A stretch of DNA of 36,959 nt. Origin: an uncultured Clostridia bacterium. Lineage in GTDB: Bacteria > Bacillota > Clostridia > TANB77 > CAG-508. Both the position numbers and the translations under genes were made by a program. Below, piece by piece: positions 9,381 through 18,488 of this stretch; position 1 is the stretch's first letter, and each line of letters begins with the position of its first letter. The DNA is taken from contig CAKPJM010000006.1 in NCBI GenBank assembly GCA_934162625.1, positions 1 to 36,959 of the forward strand. Reading direction: 5' to 3'. Below the pieces are notes generated by a model. That model saw nothing but the letters and a program-made list of their open reading frames with translations. It made no database searches and had not been told where the DNA came from.

Positions 9381-10488
9381 CTATTCTATAAACAAATTCT
9401 TTTGCCTTTTACTACTAATATTTAATAATAATCCTATTAAGATGAAATTAGTTATAAATGATGTACCTCCATAACTAATAAATGGTAATGGTACTCCTGT
9501 TATAGGCAAAAGGCCTATTGTCATTCCTATGTTCTCTACTACATGAAATAAAAATATTCCGTACTATTCCCATTGCTATATATGAACCCAAGTCATCTCT
9601 TGCAGTTTTAGCTACATTTATTGCCTTTGTAATTAATATTACATATATTACTATTATTAAGCTACATACAACAAAGCCTAATTCTTCTCCTATCATCGAA
9701 AATATAAAATCTGTTGTTTTAGGATATAGAAAACCTAAATGAGTTTGAGTTCCTTTTAACCATCCCATTCCAAACAGTTTCCCAGCTCCTATTGCTATTT
9801 TAGATTGTATTATATTATATCCAGCACCTCTTGGATCTATATTAGGATTTAAATATACATCTATTCTGGCTTTAGCATGTTCGGGTAATATAAAAAAGTA
9901 CATAAGTGGAACAGTTATAAGTAATATTGCAAAAGATATTATTATGTATTTTTTATCTATTCCTGATACATATAGCATTAAAACTAAGGATATTATATAC
10001 GCTATTGCAGTTCCATAGTCTGGTTGTATAGCAATTAATATAATAGGTAACCCAATAGTACCTAATATAATTGCTAATTTTGATAATTTATTTATCTCTT
10101 TTTTGGATTTCTTTTGAATATTAACAATTACATAGCTTAAAAATACTATTATAAATACTTTTCCAAGCTCTGCTGGTTGAAATGCAAAAAAACCAATATT
10201 AAACCAGCTCGTAGCTCCATTAATTGGTTTTGTAAATAATACTGCTACTAACAATAATATTAGCGTTCCATAAAGATATGGTGAAATTCTAGCTATTACA
10301 TTATAATCTATACACATTACTGCAATCATTATTGGTATGCTTATTAATATCCATATACATTGTTTTTTGAATTCGTATAATTCTGAATTAATTGTTGCAC
10401 TATAAAGAGCTACTAGTCCTATTATTACTAGTAAAACTACGCATATTAAAATTCCCCATTCTGTGTTTTTTATAGCTCTTTTATTCAT
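9381..10488 (-). CDS. rodA: RodA/FtsW-type SEDS glycosyltransferase, one +1 shift site
   Basis: Multi-pass membrane peptidoglycan polymerase of the SEDS family, needed for cell elongation. With C9561 skipped at a zero-frame CGG the protein is 368 aa, normal for RodA. Visible: about ten hydrophobic segments, GATSWFNIGFFAFQPAELGK near residue 100, DYGTAIAY, and after the shift site VGIFLFHVVENIGMTIGLLP and FISYGGTSF, the conserved C-terminal SEDS motif. Unshifted, it would lose this end at 9475. Start ATG 10488 follows GAGAGGTAAAA. It lies downstream of minD-minE, a common clostridial order, which favours RodA over FtsW. Confidence 0.92.
9558..9561 (-). other. CGG +1 frameshift site in rodA
   Basis: Codons GGA ATA GTA CGG AAT; skipping C9561 gives GGA ATA GTA GGA ATA TTT TTA TTT, i.e. 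AMGIVGIFLFHVVENIGM, the expected SEDS sequence. Confidence 0.9.
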
Positions 10489-10504
10489 TTTTACCTCTCT
10501 TATA

Positions 10505-10631
10505 GAACAAAGCGACTTTAGTCGCCCTTTGTTCTCGCCGATTTGAGTTTCCGAATAAAATGAGGAAATCTCAAAGGCAATAGCGATTGTAGCATTTTTA
10601 TATAGTAGGAAATGAGAAATTTCCTACTATA
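10505..10631 (+). repeat. Intergenic structured repeat element, copy B
   Basis: Same three-hairpin layout as copy A: hairpin 1 at 10505-10534, core at 10535-10600, hairpin 2 at 10601-10631. Differs from copy A by a handful of substitutions, e.g. in the core (GAATAAAA for GAATGAAA). It fills the minE-rodA gap. Confidence 0.85.
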
Positions 10632-10660
10632 GAACAAAGCGACTTAAGTCGCTTTGTTCT
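10631..10660 (-). terminator. Hairpin overlapping the minE stop codon
   Basis: Perfect palindrome AGAACAAAGCGACTT / AAGTCGCTTTGTTCT that contains the minE TAA. It may attenuate transcription into rodA. No long T-run follows on the minus strand, so termination would be weak. Confidence 0.5.
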
Positions 10661-11243
10661 TTACTTTCTTAGAAGCACTTTTTTTGTTTTGTATATTCTT
10701 ATTAGTCTGTTCCTTTTTTACTTCATTTATACTTTCACTTTTTTCTTTAGGCTCTGCTTTTTCTTCTTCTTTTTTTGACTCTTGTTTTTGCTCTGATTGT
10801 TCATTCTTCTCTTCTTTTTTATTTTCTTCTTTTTCCCTTTTACTTTCTTCCTCTTTGTCTTCTGTTTTCGCTTCTTTTTGTTCTCCTTTGCTTTCCTTGT
10901 TTTCCTCTTTTTTATTTTCTTCTTTATTCTCTTCTTTTTTTATGTTATTTTTTATATTTACTATTGGAATATTAGCATAAAGTGAAGGTGCTCCCTTTGT
11001 TCCATCTTCTGCTATTTCATTTGTTAGTCTAACATCTATAGCAGATTCTTCAACTTCTATATATTTTTTTATTACTTCAATAATTTCTTGCTTCATTAAT
11101 TCCAAAAAATCGGCTGAAACATTTGCTCTATCTTGCATTAATACTAGATGTAGTCTTTCTTTTGCAGTATCTTTGCTATGAGTGGTTTCTTTTGCCTCTG
11201 ATTTCATTAATTTTTTAAAAAAATTTGCGATACTTTCAAACAT
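10644..11243 (-). CDS. minE: Cell division topological specificity factor MinE with long charged tail
   Basis: MinE stimulates MinD ATPase and positions the division site. The first about 95 residues match the family (SKDTAKERLHLVLMQDRA, then LELMKQEIIEVIKKYIEVEE, then VRLTNEIAEDG). The usual protein is about 90 aa; this one is 199 aa because of a C-terminal tail of roughly 105 residues made almost only of Lys, Glu, Gln, Asn and Ser. The tail is likely disordered or forms a charged single helix. Start ATG 11243 follows AGGAAGGGAT. It is 39 bases downstream of minD; no minC is in the window. Confidence 0.92.
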   Translation of the reverse strand: MFESIANFFKKLMKSEAKETTHSKDTAKERLHLVLMQDRANVSADFLELMKQEIIEVIKKYIEVEESAIDVRLTNEIAEDGTKGAPSLYANIPIVNIKNNIKKEENKEENKKEENKESKGEQKEAKTEDKEEESKREKEENKKEEKNEQSEQKQESKKEEEKAEPKEKSESINEVKKEQTNKNIQNKKSASKKVKNKAT

Positions 11244-11282
11244 TTTTTTATCCCTTCCTAAAGCATATTTTCTTTATTTCTT

Positions 11283-12077
11283 TTATTTCTTTTTAAATAA
11301 ACTCTTTATTTTTGCCCAAAGCCCTTTTTCTCTTCCTGGTATAGTTACTTCTATATTCTCTCCTAAAACTCTTCTTGCAATTTCTATATATGCCTTACCA
11401 GATGGAGCTTTTTTATTTTTTATTACTGGCTCTCCTTTATTTGTTTGAGTTATTATATATTCATCATCTGGAACAACACCTATTAAATCTACAGACAATA
11501 AGTCTACAATATCTTCTACTTCCATCATTTCGCCTTTTTTAACCATATTAGGTCTTAATCTATTTACTATTAATTCTGGATTTTTTATTTCTGAGCTTTC
11601 TAGCAATCCTATTATTCTATCTGCATCTCTTATTGCAGATATTTCTGCTGTTGTTACAACTATTGCTCTATCTGCCCCTGCTATTGCATTTTTAAATCCT
11701 TGTTCAATTCCTGCTGGACAGTCAATTAATATATAATCGAATTCTTCTTTTAATTTTTTTGTTAATTCTTTCATTTGTTCTTCATTTATAGCTGTTTTAT
11801 CTCTTGTTTGAGCTGCTGGAAGTAGAAAAAGTTCTTCAAACCTTTTGTCTTTTATTAATGCTTGTCTTAATTTACATTTTTCTTCTACAACATCTACTAT
11901 GTCATATACAATTCTATTTTCTAGTCCCATAACAACATCAAGATTTCTAAGTCCAATATCTGTATCTACTAATACTACCTTTTTCCCAGCTTCCGCAAGG
12001 CTTGAACCTAAATTTGCTGTTGTTGTTGTTTTTCCTACTCCGCCTTTTCCTGATGTTATAACTATTACTTCTCCCAT
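11283..12077 (-). CDS. minD: Septum site-determining ATPase MinD
   Basis: 264-aa membrane-associated ParA-type ATPase that oscillates with or follows MinE. Deviant Walker A SGKGGVGKTTTTANLG near residues 9-24, switch LVDTDIGLRNLD, DYILIDCPAGIEQGF, and a C-terminal amphipathic helix (LWAKIKSLFKKK) for membrane binding. Start ATG 12077 after GGAGGAAATTAACC. First gene of the minD-minE-rodA-dus unit. Confidence 0.96.
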   Translation of the reverse strand: MGEVIVITSGKGGVGKTTTTANLGSSLAEAGKKVVLVDTDIGLRNLDVVMGLENRIVYDIVDVVEEKCKLRQALIKDKRFEELFLLPAAQTRDKTAINEEQMKELTKKLKEEFDYILIDCPAGIEQGFKNAIAGADRAIVVTTAEISAIRDADRIIGLLESSEIKNPELIVNRLRPNMVKKGEMMEVEDIVDLLSVDLIGVVPDDEYIITQTNKGEPVIKNKKAPSGKAYIEIARRVLGENIEVTIPGREKGLWAKIKSLFKKK

Positions 12078-12098
12078 TGGTTAATTTCCTCCTCAAAA

Positions 12099-12132
12099 CA
12101 AAATAACTGTATTTTTCAATACAGTTATTTTA
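12099..12132 (-). terminator. Rho-independent terminator after the pilin-like gene
   Basis: Inverted repeat AATAACTGTATT / AATACAGTTATT with a short loop; on the minus strand it is followed by TTTTGTTTT. It separates the upstream minus-strand genes from minD. Confidence 0.7.
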
Positions 12133-12188
12133 TAATTTTTTAGCAAAAAAGTCAATGTATAACGCTAAATTAATGATTTCTGTAAAAT

Positions 12189-12983
12189 TTATTGTTGTAC
12201 TTGTAATTCATTTGTTTCTATTTTTTCTTCCAAATTTATATCTAAATTTGTATTTTCTTTTACTGTTATCGTCTCTGTTTTATCTTCATATCCATCTTTT
12301 GTTGCAATATAAACAACTTCGCTATCATATGGAACTATAATAGGATTCTGAAATTCTACTTTTTCTTCATTAACTGTCAAACTCAAATTAGCATCTTCTG
12401 GAATTATATTTATATTTAACCTGCAATTTCCTCCATACTCATTTTTATTTGAGTATGTATGTTTTATAGTTTCTTCTGAATTAAGTATTTTTATTTCATG
12501 GCCATTGCCTTCAAAGTTTCCTACTATTTTTGTGTTTTTTCCTATTGGAATCCAGTTTGAGCTTTCATCAAATACATTTTCATATTTGCTTGCATAAGCT
12601 TCATCATTAAATTCTATGTCATTCATTAATAAATATATTGTATTGTTATTTTCTTCTTCACTTTTGGAGTTATCTTTATTAGCAGGAAATTTGTAAAATT
12701 TTCCATTTATACTTATTGTTTCATCTTCTGTACTATTCCCTATAGTTAACAATTGTTCTGGTGTATATATTGGTATTATATTATTATTACTAAAATACCC
12801 ATTATAAATCTCATCCATATTATAATTTTCATATATACTCTTAGTTTGAGCAATAATTTCCTTTTGTGCTTGTACTTTATTTGCTATTATTACATAAGAA
12901 CTAATTAAAAAAGAAAGCATAAATAATACGGAAACAAGTACTAATATTGTTATAGCGCCACTCTCACTCTTTATATTTTTCAT
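12189..12983 (-). CDS. Membrane-anchored pilin-like protein with PEGA domain
   Basis: 264-aa protein. The N-terminus (SESGAITILVLVSVLFML, then SFLISSYVI) has a short polar leader, a Gly-Ala junction and one long hydrophobic helix, resembling minor pilin or PilX-like starts. Residues about 70-170 look like a surface-protein repeat of the GLUG-associated type (YTPEQLLTIGNS, IYLLMNDIEFND, WIPIGKNTKIVGNFEGNGHE). Residues about 185-250 look like a PEGA domain (SLTVNEEKVEFQNPIIVPYD, KDGYEDKTETITVKEN). Start after GGAGGTAACTA. It probably faces outward on the cell or spore surface. Function not established. Confidence 0.55.
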   Translation of the reverse strand: MKNIKSESGAITILVLVSVLFMLSFLISSYVIIANKVQAQKEIIAQTKSIYENYNMDEIYNGYFSNNNIIPIYTPEQLLTIGNSTEDETISINGKFYKFPANKDNSKSEEENNNTIYLLMNDIEFNDEAYASKYENVFDESSNWIPIGKNTKIVGNFEGNGHEIKILNSEETIKHTYSNKNEYGGNCRLNINIIPEDANLSLTVNEEKVEFQNPIIVPYDSEVVYIATKDGYEDKTETITVKENTNLDINLEEKIETNELQVQQ

Positions 12984-13043
12984 TAGTTACCTCCATAAGT
13001 TTTAGTCTGGTTCTTCTTTTATTCGTTCTTCTTATATTATTTT

Positions 13044-14141
13044 TTACATTTCTGTACTTTCTGCTGGTTCTATTGTTATTGTTCCTTCTGTTGGTAGTAT
13101 TTGTATAAATGTGTTTCCATCATTTACTTTTATCTCTTCGCCATTTTCATATTTATATATTGTTTGTCCGCTATGTGTTGATTTTTCCCAAGTGATTGGA
13201 ATTGCATACCCTTCTGAGATATAGTATCCTTTTCCAGTTCCTGTATTTAATAAATCTTGTCTTCCTTTATTTTCTCCATCATTTATAGTTTTATTTCCAA
13301 CTTTATATACTATTATGTTTTTTGCTGTATATTGTTCTCCTGTTGTTAAGTCTGTGTTTGCTTTTCCAGCCATAAATCTTTTATATACTTTGTTTTCTTT
13401 GTCATATTCATAGCTTGTTGTATGATAATATGAATATTTTAGTGTTATATCTTCTGCTGACTCTGCCCCTTCTAAGCTAGCCAAGTCAAGCTCTGTTGCA
13501 CTATAGTTTAATAACAAGTCTTTGTTTGTATCTCTTGTGTAGCCTTTATCTTGTGCTTGCTTATTCGCTTTTTCTAGATTAACAAAACCTGTGTGTTCGT
13601 AGTCTCTTTTTAATGTTTTATCTCTAAAGAAACTTGTTCCTTCTAGTGCTATTCCATCTAAGTCATCTATTCCTGAGTTTATTCTTGAATATGCTTGTGG
13701 GCTTCCTCCCCAATGTATGAATATTGCATCATTTTCTTCTGCATAGTCTATAAAATAGTGTCTTGCACTTCTAACTGATCCTACTTTTTCTGGTAATTTA
13801 TCTTTGTATAATGCCATCATTCTAGTAATTCCACCTTCTGCAATTATTTCATATACTAAGTACGCATCTTTTAGTCCACATTGTGGCCATGCTGAATGAT
13901 TATTGTTTATCATTACTGCATAAGGTCTAGTTTTTGAGTTAACATCTACTATTTGAACTTTTGGTTCTTCTTTCTTTTCTTCTATTACTTCTCCATTAGC
14001 ATTTGTTTCTACTTGTCCTTTATTTAGTAATTTTAATGCTAATAGCACTCCTGCAATTAAAATTAAAATAACTAAAATTATAATTAATATTTTTGCTCCA
14101 CCTTTTTTGTTTGCTCCTTTTGTTCTTCTTCCGTTTACCAT
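13044..14141 (-). CDS. DUF3048 (YerB-like) membrane-anchored protein
   Basis: 365-aa protein with an N-terminal basic stretch and one transmembrane helix (ILIIILVILILIAGVLLAL), a linker, and a DUF3048 domain (RPYAVMINNNHSAWPQCGL, AYLVYEIIAEGGITRMMALY, VGSVRSARHYFIDYAEENDA, FIHWGGSPQAYSRI). YerB homologues are cell-surface lipoproteins of unknown function; here no lipobox is visible. The ATG at 14141 is preferred because the GGAAGG ribosome site abuts the alternative ATG at 14153. Confidence 0.85.
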   Translation of the reverse strand: MVNGRRTKGANKKGGAKILIIILVILILIAGVLLALKLLNKGQVETNANGEVIEEKKEEPKVQIVDVNSKTRPYAVMINNNHSAWPQCGLKDAYLVYEIIAEGGITRMMALYKDKLPEKVGSVRSARHYFIDYAEENDAIFIHWGGSPQAYSRINSGIDDLDGIALEGTSFFRDKTLKRDYEHTGFVNLEKANKQAQDKGYTRDTNKDLLLNYSATELDLASLEGAESAEDITLKYSYYHTTSYEYDKENKVYKRFMAGKANTDLTTGEQYTAKNIIVYKVGNKTINDGENKGRQDLLNTGTGKGYYISEGYAIPITWEKSTHSGQTIYKYENGEEIKVNDGNTFIQILPTEGTITIEPAESTEM

Positions 14142-14162
14142 TTTTAATATCATCCTTCCTTA

Positions 14163-14627
14163 TTATTTTAATATATTTAATTTTTTTAATATATTCTCTT
14201 CTTTTTCTCTCATTTCTTTTTTATCATTTTCTTCCATATGATCATATCCCATTAAATGATAAAATCCATGTACTGCCATGTATGCTAATTCTCTTTCGAA
14301 GCTATGTTCATATTCAATAGCTTGTTCTTTTACCTTTTCTATAGAAATAACTATATCTCCTAAAATGTCCTGATTTTTATTATCTAGTTTTTTTATTTCT
14401 TCTTTTTCAAACATAGGAAAAGATAATACATCTGTTTCTTTATCTATATTTCTATATTGCTTATTAATTTCTTTAATGTTTTGAGGATTTGTAAGTACAA
14501 TATTAATGTATAGGTTTTTGGAGTTTAAATTTTCCTCTTCAAAACATTTTTCTAGTACCTTATTTAATATATCTATATATTCTTTATTTTCTTCTATGTC
14601 TAAAAAATTTATTTCCGCTACTTTCAT
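14163..14627 (-). CDS. ybeY: Endoribonuclease YbeY (rRNA maturation)
   Basis: 154-aa zinc-dependent RNase acting in 16S rRNA 3' maturation and ribosome quality control. The metal motif H-x3-H-x5-H is visible in VHGFYHLMGYDHMEEND near residues 120-135; upstream are NKQYRNIDKETDVLSFPM and LGDIVISIEK, as expected. Start follows AGAAGGAGAAAA. In most Firmicutes ybeY follows phoH; here it follows the unknown 408-aa gene, 13 bases downstream of its stop. Confidence 0.95.
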   Translation of the reverse strand: MKVAEINFLDIEENKEYIDILNKVLEKCFEEENLNSKNLYINIVLTNPQNIKEINKQYRNIDKETDVLSFPMFEKEEIKKLDNKNQDILGDIVISIEKVKEQAIEYEHSFERELAYMAVHGFYHLMGYDHMEENDKKEMREKEENILKKLNILK

Positions 14628-14640
14628 TTTTCTCCTTCTT

Positions 14641-15868
14641 TTAGTTTGCTATATTTAAATCTGCTTTAGCCTTTTTGAACTCACCTGTTAGTGTGTTGCA
14701 ATTATTTTTTATTTGTTTAATTGCTCCAAGTTCTACTAATTTTTGTTTTATGCATTTTATTATTAAGCTATTGTCATCTTCTTTATTTTTTCTTATTGTT
14801 TTTAGTTCTCTTTTCAAGAATAATATTTTCTTTTTCTCATTTTGCTCTTTTAGGTCTTCTATTTTCTTTATATCTTTATATTTGTTCCAGAATTCCTTGT
14901 ATTCTTCTCTTTCCGTTGGCTTGTCCCAATATACTTTTGTAGATAATAGTCTTATATTATAATCTTCTATCAATTCTATAAGCAACTCAAATGTTGTATC
15001 TCTTCTTGCTTTTGTTTTAGAATTTACAATTAGATTTCTTACATCATTTATAAGTTTTCCATAGCATTGCTCTGCTGCAATTAGCGGTAGACTATGTGTA
15101 AATAGTTCTCTGCTTATTCCTAGTAATACCATTTTTTGTCTTATTCTATCTCTTTCGTCTAACTTTCCTACTAACATACTTTCGTATTTTTCATAATCTT
15201 CTATTATGTTTTTATAATTTTCTTTATTGCTTATTCTTAGTTTTATTGGCAAGATATCAGAAATATATGCTTCTAATGTGCTAAATATTTTATTATATGT
15301 GTTTTCTATAGAATCAAGTTTGCTAGAGACTGTATCTGCTAATTGTATAGAATAGTTTTTTAATAAACCTTTATATAATGTATCCATCTTAGCAGTATAG
15401 AATTTGTTGTATTTCTCTATTACACTTTCTTTTTTTAAATTTATTACTGATTCATAATCTACTTTTAGTAAATACTCTTGTTTTCTATATTTATATTCTA
15501 AGTATTGTTTTTCTTTTAAGCTTACAACTAAGTAGTATTTACTTAATGCCTCTTTTTCAAAAGATGAAGCTGTTCCGGTTTTTTACTTTTTTATAAACAG
15601 AGTCTATTATATATTTGTCGATAGCTTCAAGATATAAACTATAGAATTCTTCATATTTTTTTAATAAAGTTTCTTTTTTGTCTATATCATTTTCCTCTAT
15701 TGCTAAGCAATAATTTGTGTATGCTTTTATTAGATTATTTCTTTTGATTGAAATCATCATGCTATTAATACTTAGTTTTGTTGGTATAAGCATTTTTGTA
15801 ATAGTGCTAGTTATTTTTGAAAAAAATGTTTTGTTTGTGTCTAAAACCCTTAGGCTCTTTTGTTCCAT
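14641..15868 (-). CDS. Uncharacterised coiled-coil-like protein, one +1 shift site
   Basis: I do not recognise this family. Skipping C15577 at a zero-frame CGG joins two open frames into a 408-aa protein with no transmembrane segment or signal peptide. It is rich in Lys, Glu, Leu and Tyr and predicted helical: long heptad-like runs at about 55-200 and 330-390. Conserved-looking patches are SRELFTHSLPLIAAEQCYGK and STKVYWDKPTEREEYKEFWN. The joined frame stays open for about 310 codons after the shift, and the AT-rich codon use matches neighbours. It occupies the slot between yqfD and ybeY where phoH usually lies, so a role in sporulation or RNA metabolism is possible, but this is inference from position only. 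Confidence 0.75.
15574..15577 (-). other. CGG +1 frameshift site in the unknown 408-aa gene
   Basis: Codons GTA AAA AAC CGG AAC; skipping C15577 gives AAA AAC GGA ACA GCT TCA, i.e. KKVKNGTASSFEKEAL, and opens the frame through to 14641. Unshifted, it stops at 15557. Confidence 0.85.
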
Positions 15869-15884
15869 AATATCACCCATCCCT

Positions 15885-17069
15885 TTAAAATAATATTTTG
15901 TCTTTAATACCGATGTCTTCAAGCACTTCATATATGACTTCAACTTCTATGTATTCTGTATTTCCGTATACATTAACTTGTTTATTTATAATATTTTCTT
16001 TACATTTTATTTCATTTTCTAGTTCGTTTGTTAACTCTTCTGTTCCTTTGCTTCTAAGTTCTTCTTCCGTATATGTTACATCTTGATCTTCATATTCATA
16101 ATTTGTTGTTTTTATAAATTCAATCGGTAAATAAAAATTAGAAAATAACATTAATTTTTTATTTTCATTTATTGTATCATATTTTTCAAATTTTGAAAGG
16201 GTTTTATAAAAATTTATTTTAAAATTATTTATATTTAATGCATACTTTTCTTCCGTAGCTCCTGAGGGAACTCGGATTTTCTGATTATAATAAAATTTTT
16301 CTTTTTTTGAGTACCATACTTTTGCTTGTATATCTGCTTTTGCATGTACATATCTAATTCCAGTATATAATCCTTCTAAGTAGCCGTTTACTAGCACATC
16401 TCCTTCTTTTACAATGTCTCCTTCCTTTACATTAGCTGTTCCATTTTGTACATTAATTTTTGTTATCATTGCTGTTTTGTTTGATACAATGTTGCAATAT
16501 TCACTCTCATTAACTATCTCCGGTGCTTTGTCTGCCTCCTTAATTTCTATTATTGCATTTGTTCCTTTTAGGTTTATTCCTATCCATGCAATATCTTCTC
16601 TATCTAGTCTTACTTTATTTATTATTAAACTTGTATTTATTTTGTTTTTATTTGTTCCTATTTTCAAGCCTTGTTTACTTAGTTCTTCTATTATTTCTTC
16701 TTTTGGTATTATTGTATTGCCTTTAACTTCTATATTCCATATAAAATTCGATGTTGCTACTAGTCCCACTATTACTATTGTTAATAGAACTACAAATATT
16801 TTTCTTTTTCTATATCTATGTAATATAAATGGAATTCCCTTTTTAGATTCTATTTTTACTCTAGTTTTAGTTTTTCTTGCTATTTCTTTTAGTTTTTTAT
16901 AATCACTTATACTAATATTGGCATATAATAAACTCGCTTTTTTTCTTTTTATATTCCATAAGAGTATCTTTTTGCTTATACATATATTTATAAATCTTTC
17001 TAAAAAATACCCCTCTACTTTTATATTTACATACCCAATTATATAATTTAGCCAAATTTTTAGGAACAA
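15885..17069 (-). CDS. yqfD: Sporulation protein YqfD
   Basis: 394-aa forespore/mother-cell membrane protein needed for normal sporulation in Bacillus. N-terminal cytoplasmic part (GYVNIKVEGYFLERFINICI), one transmembrane helix near residues 93-112 (IFVVLLTIVIVGLVATSNFI), then an extracytoplasmic FtsQ/POTRA-like section (WNIEVKGNTIIPKEEIIEEL) and a barrel-type domain. The start is TTG 17069, fixed by GGAGG nine bases upstream. Its neighbour is yqfC, the normal pair. Six CGG trinucleotides lie in this gene, all out of phase and read without shift. Confidence 0.93.
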   Translation of the reverse strand: MFLKIWLNYIIGYVNIKVEGYFLERFINICISKKILLWNIKRKKASLLYANISISDYKKLKEIARKTKTRVKIESKKGIPFILHRYRKRKIFVVLLTIVIVGLVATSNFIWNIEVKGNTIIPKEEIIEELSKQGLKIGTNKNKINTSLIINKVRLDREDIAWIGINLKGTNAIIEIKEADKAPEIVNESEYCNIVSNKTAMITKINVQNGTANVKEGDIVKEGDVLVNGYLEGLYTGIRYVHAKADIQAKVWYSKKEKFYYNQKIRVPSGATEEKYALNINNFKINFYKTLSKFEKYDTINENKKLMLFSNFYLPIEFIKTTNYEYEDQDVTYTEEELRSKGTEELTNELENEIKCKENIINKQVNVYGNTEYIEVEVIYEVLEDIGIKDKILF

Positions 17070-17101
17070 TTTTGTTTTCCTCCATTTCGTAATTTTTTTG
17101 T

Positions 17102-17392
17102 TTATCCCAGAATTCTTTCTATACTTATGCTTTCTATTTTTCCTTTAACAGATATATCATCTTCAGTTACTTGTTCTAAGCTTAAGTTGAATCCATTTAT
17201 ATTTATATTTCCAATTTCTGTTTTTATTTTTATATAAAATTCTTCGTATTCTAAAATCCCTTTATAATTTTCAATTAGCATCTCATCAAACCCTATTATT
17301 GTAAATTTAGGAGAATTATCTGTTAATTCTCTTGGAACTTCTAATATTTTATTTACTTTATTTGAAAATCTTGTATTCTTTTTATTTTTCAT
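17102..17392 (-). CDS. yqfC: Sporulation protein YqfC
   Basis: 96-aa protein matching the YqfC family (VNKILEVPRELTDNSPKFTI, GFDEMLIENYKGILEYEEF, then a GNININGFNLSLEQVTEDDI strand region), a YabP-like fold of unknown biochemical role in sporulation, usually paired with YqfD as here (32 bases apart). Start after AAAGGAGAGATAAC. Confidence 0.92.
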   Translation of the reverse strand: MKNKKNTRFSNKVNKILEVPRELTDNSPKFTIIGFDEMLIENYKGILEYEEFYIKIKTEIGNININGFNLSLEQVTEDDISVKGKIESISIERILG

Positions 17393-17409
17393 GTTATCTC
17401 TCCTTTAAA

Positions 17410-17495
17410 AATTGTGATTTGGACGAATGGGGACAGACCCCTTTTGTTTGATTTCGAACAAAAGGGGTCTGTCCCCATTCGTCCAAATTACAATT
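17410..17495. repeat. Palindromic GGGGACAGACCCC element between pdaA and yqfC
   Basis: Two 39-base arms (17410-17448 and 17457-17495) complementary at all but one position, loop TGATTTCG; the right arm ends on the first base of the pdaA stop codon. Contains ACGAATGGGGACAGACCCC followed by TTTTGTT. Related elements lie at 24791, 30645 and 31246. Confidence 0.9.
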
Positions 17496-18310
17496 TATCT
17501 TTTAAATTCATCTAAAGTTTTGAATTCATATCCCATATTTTTTATTTCTTTAATGCATGAGTCTAATATATTACTGTTATCTACTGAGTTAGCATGCAAA
17601 AGTATTACTGCACCATTATGAACATTTGATAAGACTTTATTTTTTCCGTATTCTTCTCTTCCTTGTTTGTTTTCGTCCCAATCATCATATGCCATACTCC
17701 ACATTGCGGTTGTGTATCCTAAATTTTTTGTAATTTCTAGAGTTCTTTCGCTATATTCTCCCATTGGTGGTCTTATATATTTCATTTCATAATTAAATTT
17801 CTCATATACTGTTGTGTGTAAATTCATAATTTCTTCTTTTATCTTATTGTCATCTAAGTCTGGCATACTCTTATGGTTTACTGTATGATTTCCCACTATA
17901 TGGCCTTCATCAATCATTCTTTTTACCAAATCGCTTTGAGTGTTTAAGTAATGACCTGTTATAAAAAACGCAGCTTTTACTTCATTTTCCTTTAATATAT
18001 CTAGCAATTTTGCAGTATAACCTGCTTCATATCCTTCATCAAATGTTAAATATACATACTTGTCTGTGTCATTTCCCATTGCTATTCCTTCGTATTTATC
18101 TAGTAGGCTCTTATTGTTGTTTCCCAAGTCTGGTTGCTTATGATTATCATTTCTTTTTATTCCCCATCCTATTTTTTTATTAGACAACACTTTATTAGAG
18201 CTTGTTGCTACCGTGTTTTCCATATTATTTTTGTTCATTGATACTACACTAAATGTAAATATGCACATTATAATAATTATTAATGCATACATTATTTTTT
18301 TTGAATTCAT
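17495..18310 (-). CDS. pdaA: Delta-lactam-biosynthetic de-N-acetylase (PdaA-like)
   Basis: 271-aa NodB-type polysaccharide deacetylase; PdaA removes N-acetyl groups from peptidoglycan so that muramic delta-lactam can form in spore cortex. N-terminal signal anchor (YALIIIIMCIFTFSVVSM), then GWGIKRNDNHKQPDLG, catalytic TFDEGYEAG (family TFDDG/TFDEG), metal-binding IVGNHTVNH, and RPPMGEYSERT, DDWDENKQGREEY, VILLHANS in order. Start after TAGGAGGAAAGAGAT. This fits the sporulation theme of the neighbouring yqfC-yqfD. Confidence 0.92.
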   Translation of the reverse strand: MNSKKIMYALIIIIMCIFTFSVVSMNKNNMENTVATSSNKVLSNKKIGWGIKRNDNHKQPDLGNNNKSLLDKYEGIAMGNDTDKYVYLTFDEGYEAGYTAKLLDILKENEVKAAFFITGHYLNTQSDLVKRMIDEGHIVGNHTVNHKSMPDLDDNKIKEEIMNLHTTVYEKFNYEMKYIRPPMGEYSERTLEITKNLGYTTAMWSMAYDDWDENKQGREEYGKNKVLSNVHNGAVILLHANSVDNSNILDSCIKEIKNMGYEFKTLDEFKR

Positions 18311-18459
18311 ATCTCTTTCCTCCTATATGTATAAGTCTCTCTTTTTGCTATATCTCTTTTAATAATATGAATTTAATATTTTTTTATTACAAATTATTAG
18401 CCTTGTTTTTTACTTATTAATAAACAAATACCTATATATTCCAAATTTATATTTTTATA

Positions 18460-18488
18460 TTGACATTGTTTTCTTTTTGCATTATATT
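18460..18488 (+). promoter_or_regulatory. Strong sigma-A-type promoter of agrA-agrC
   Basis: TTGACA at 18460-18465 and TATATT at 18483-18488 with a 17-base spacer. It leaves a 5' leader of about 160 bases before agrA. The rest of the 18311-18653 gap shows no ORF; the divergent pdaA promoter must also lie there but I see no clear match. Confidence 0.75.
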
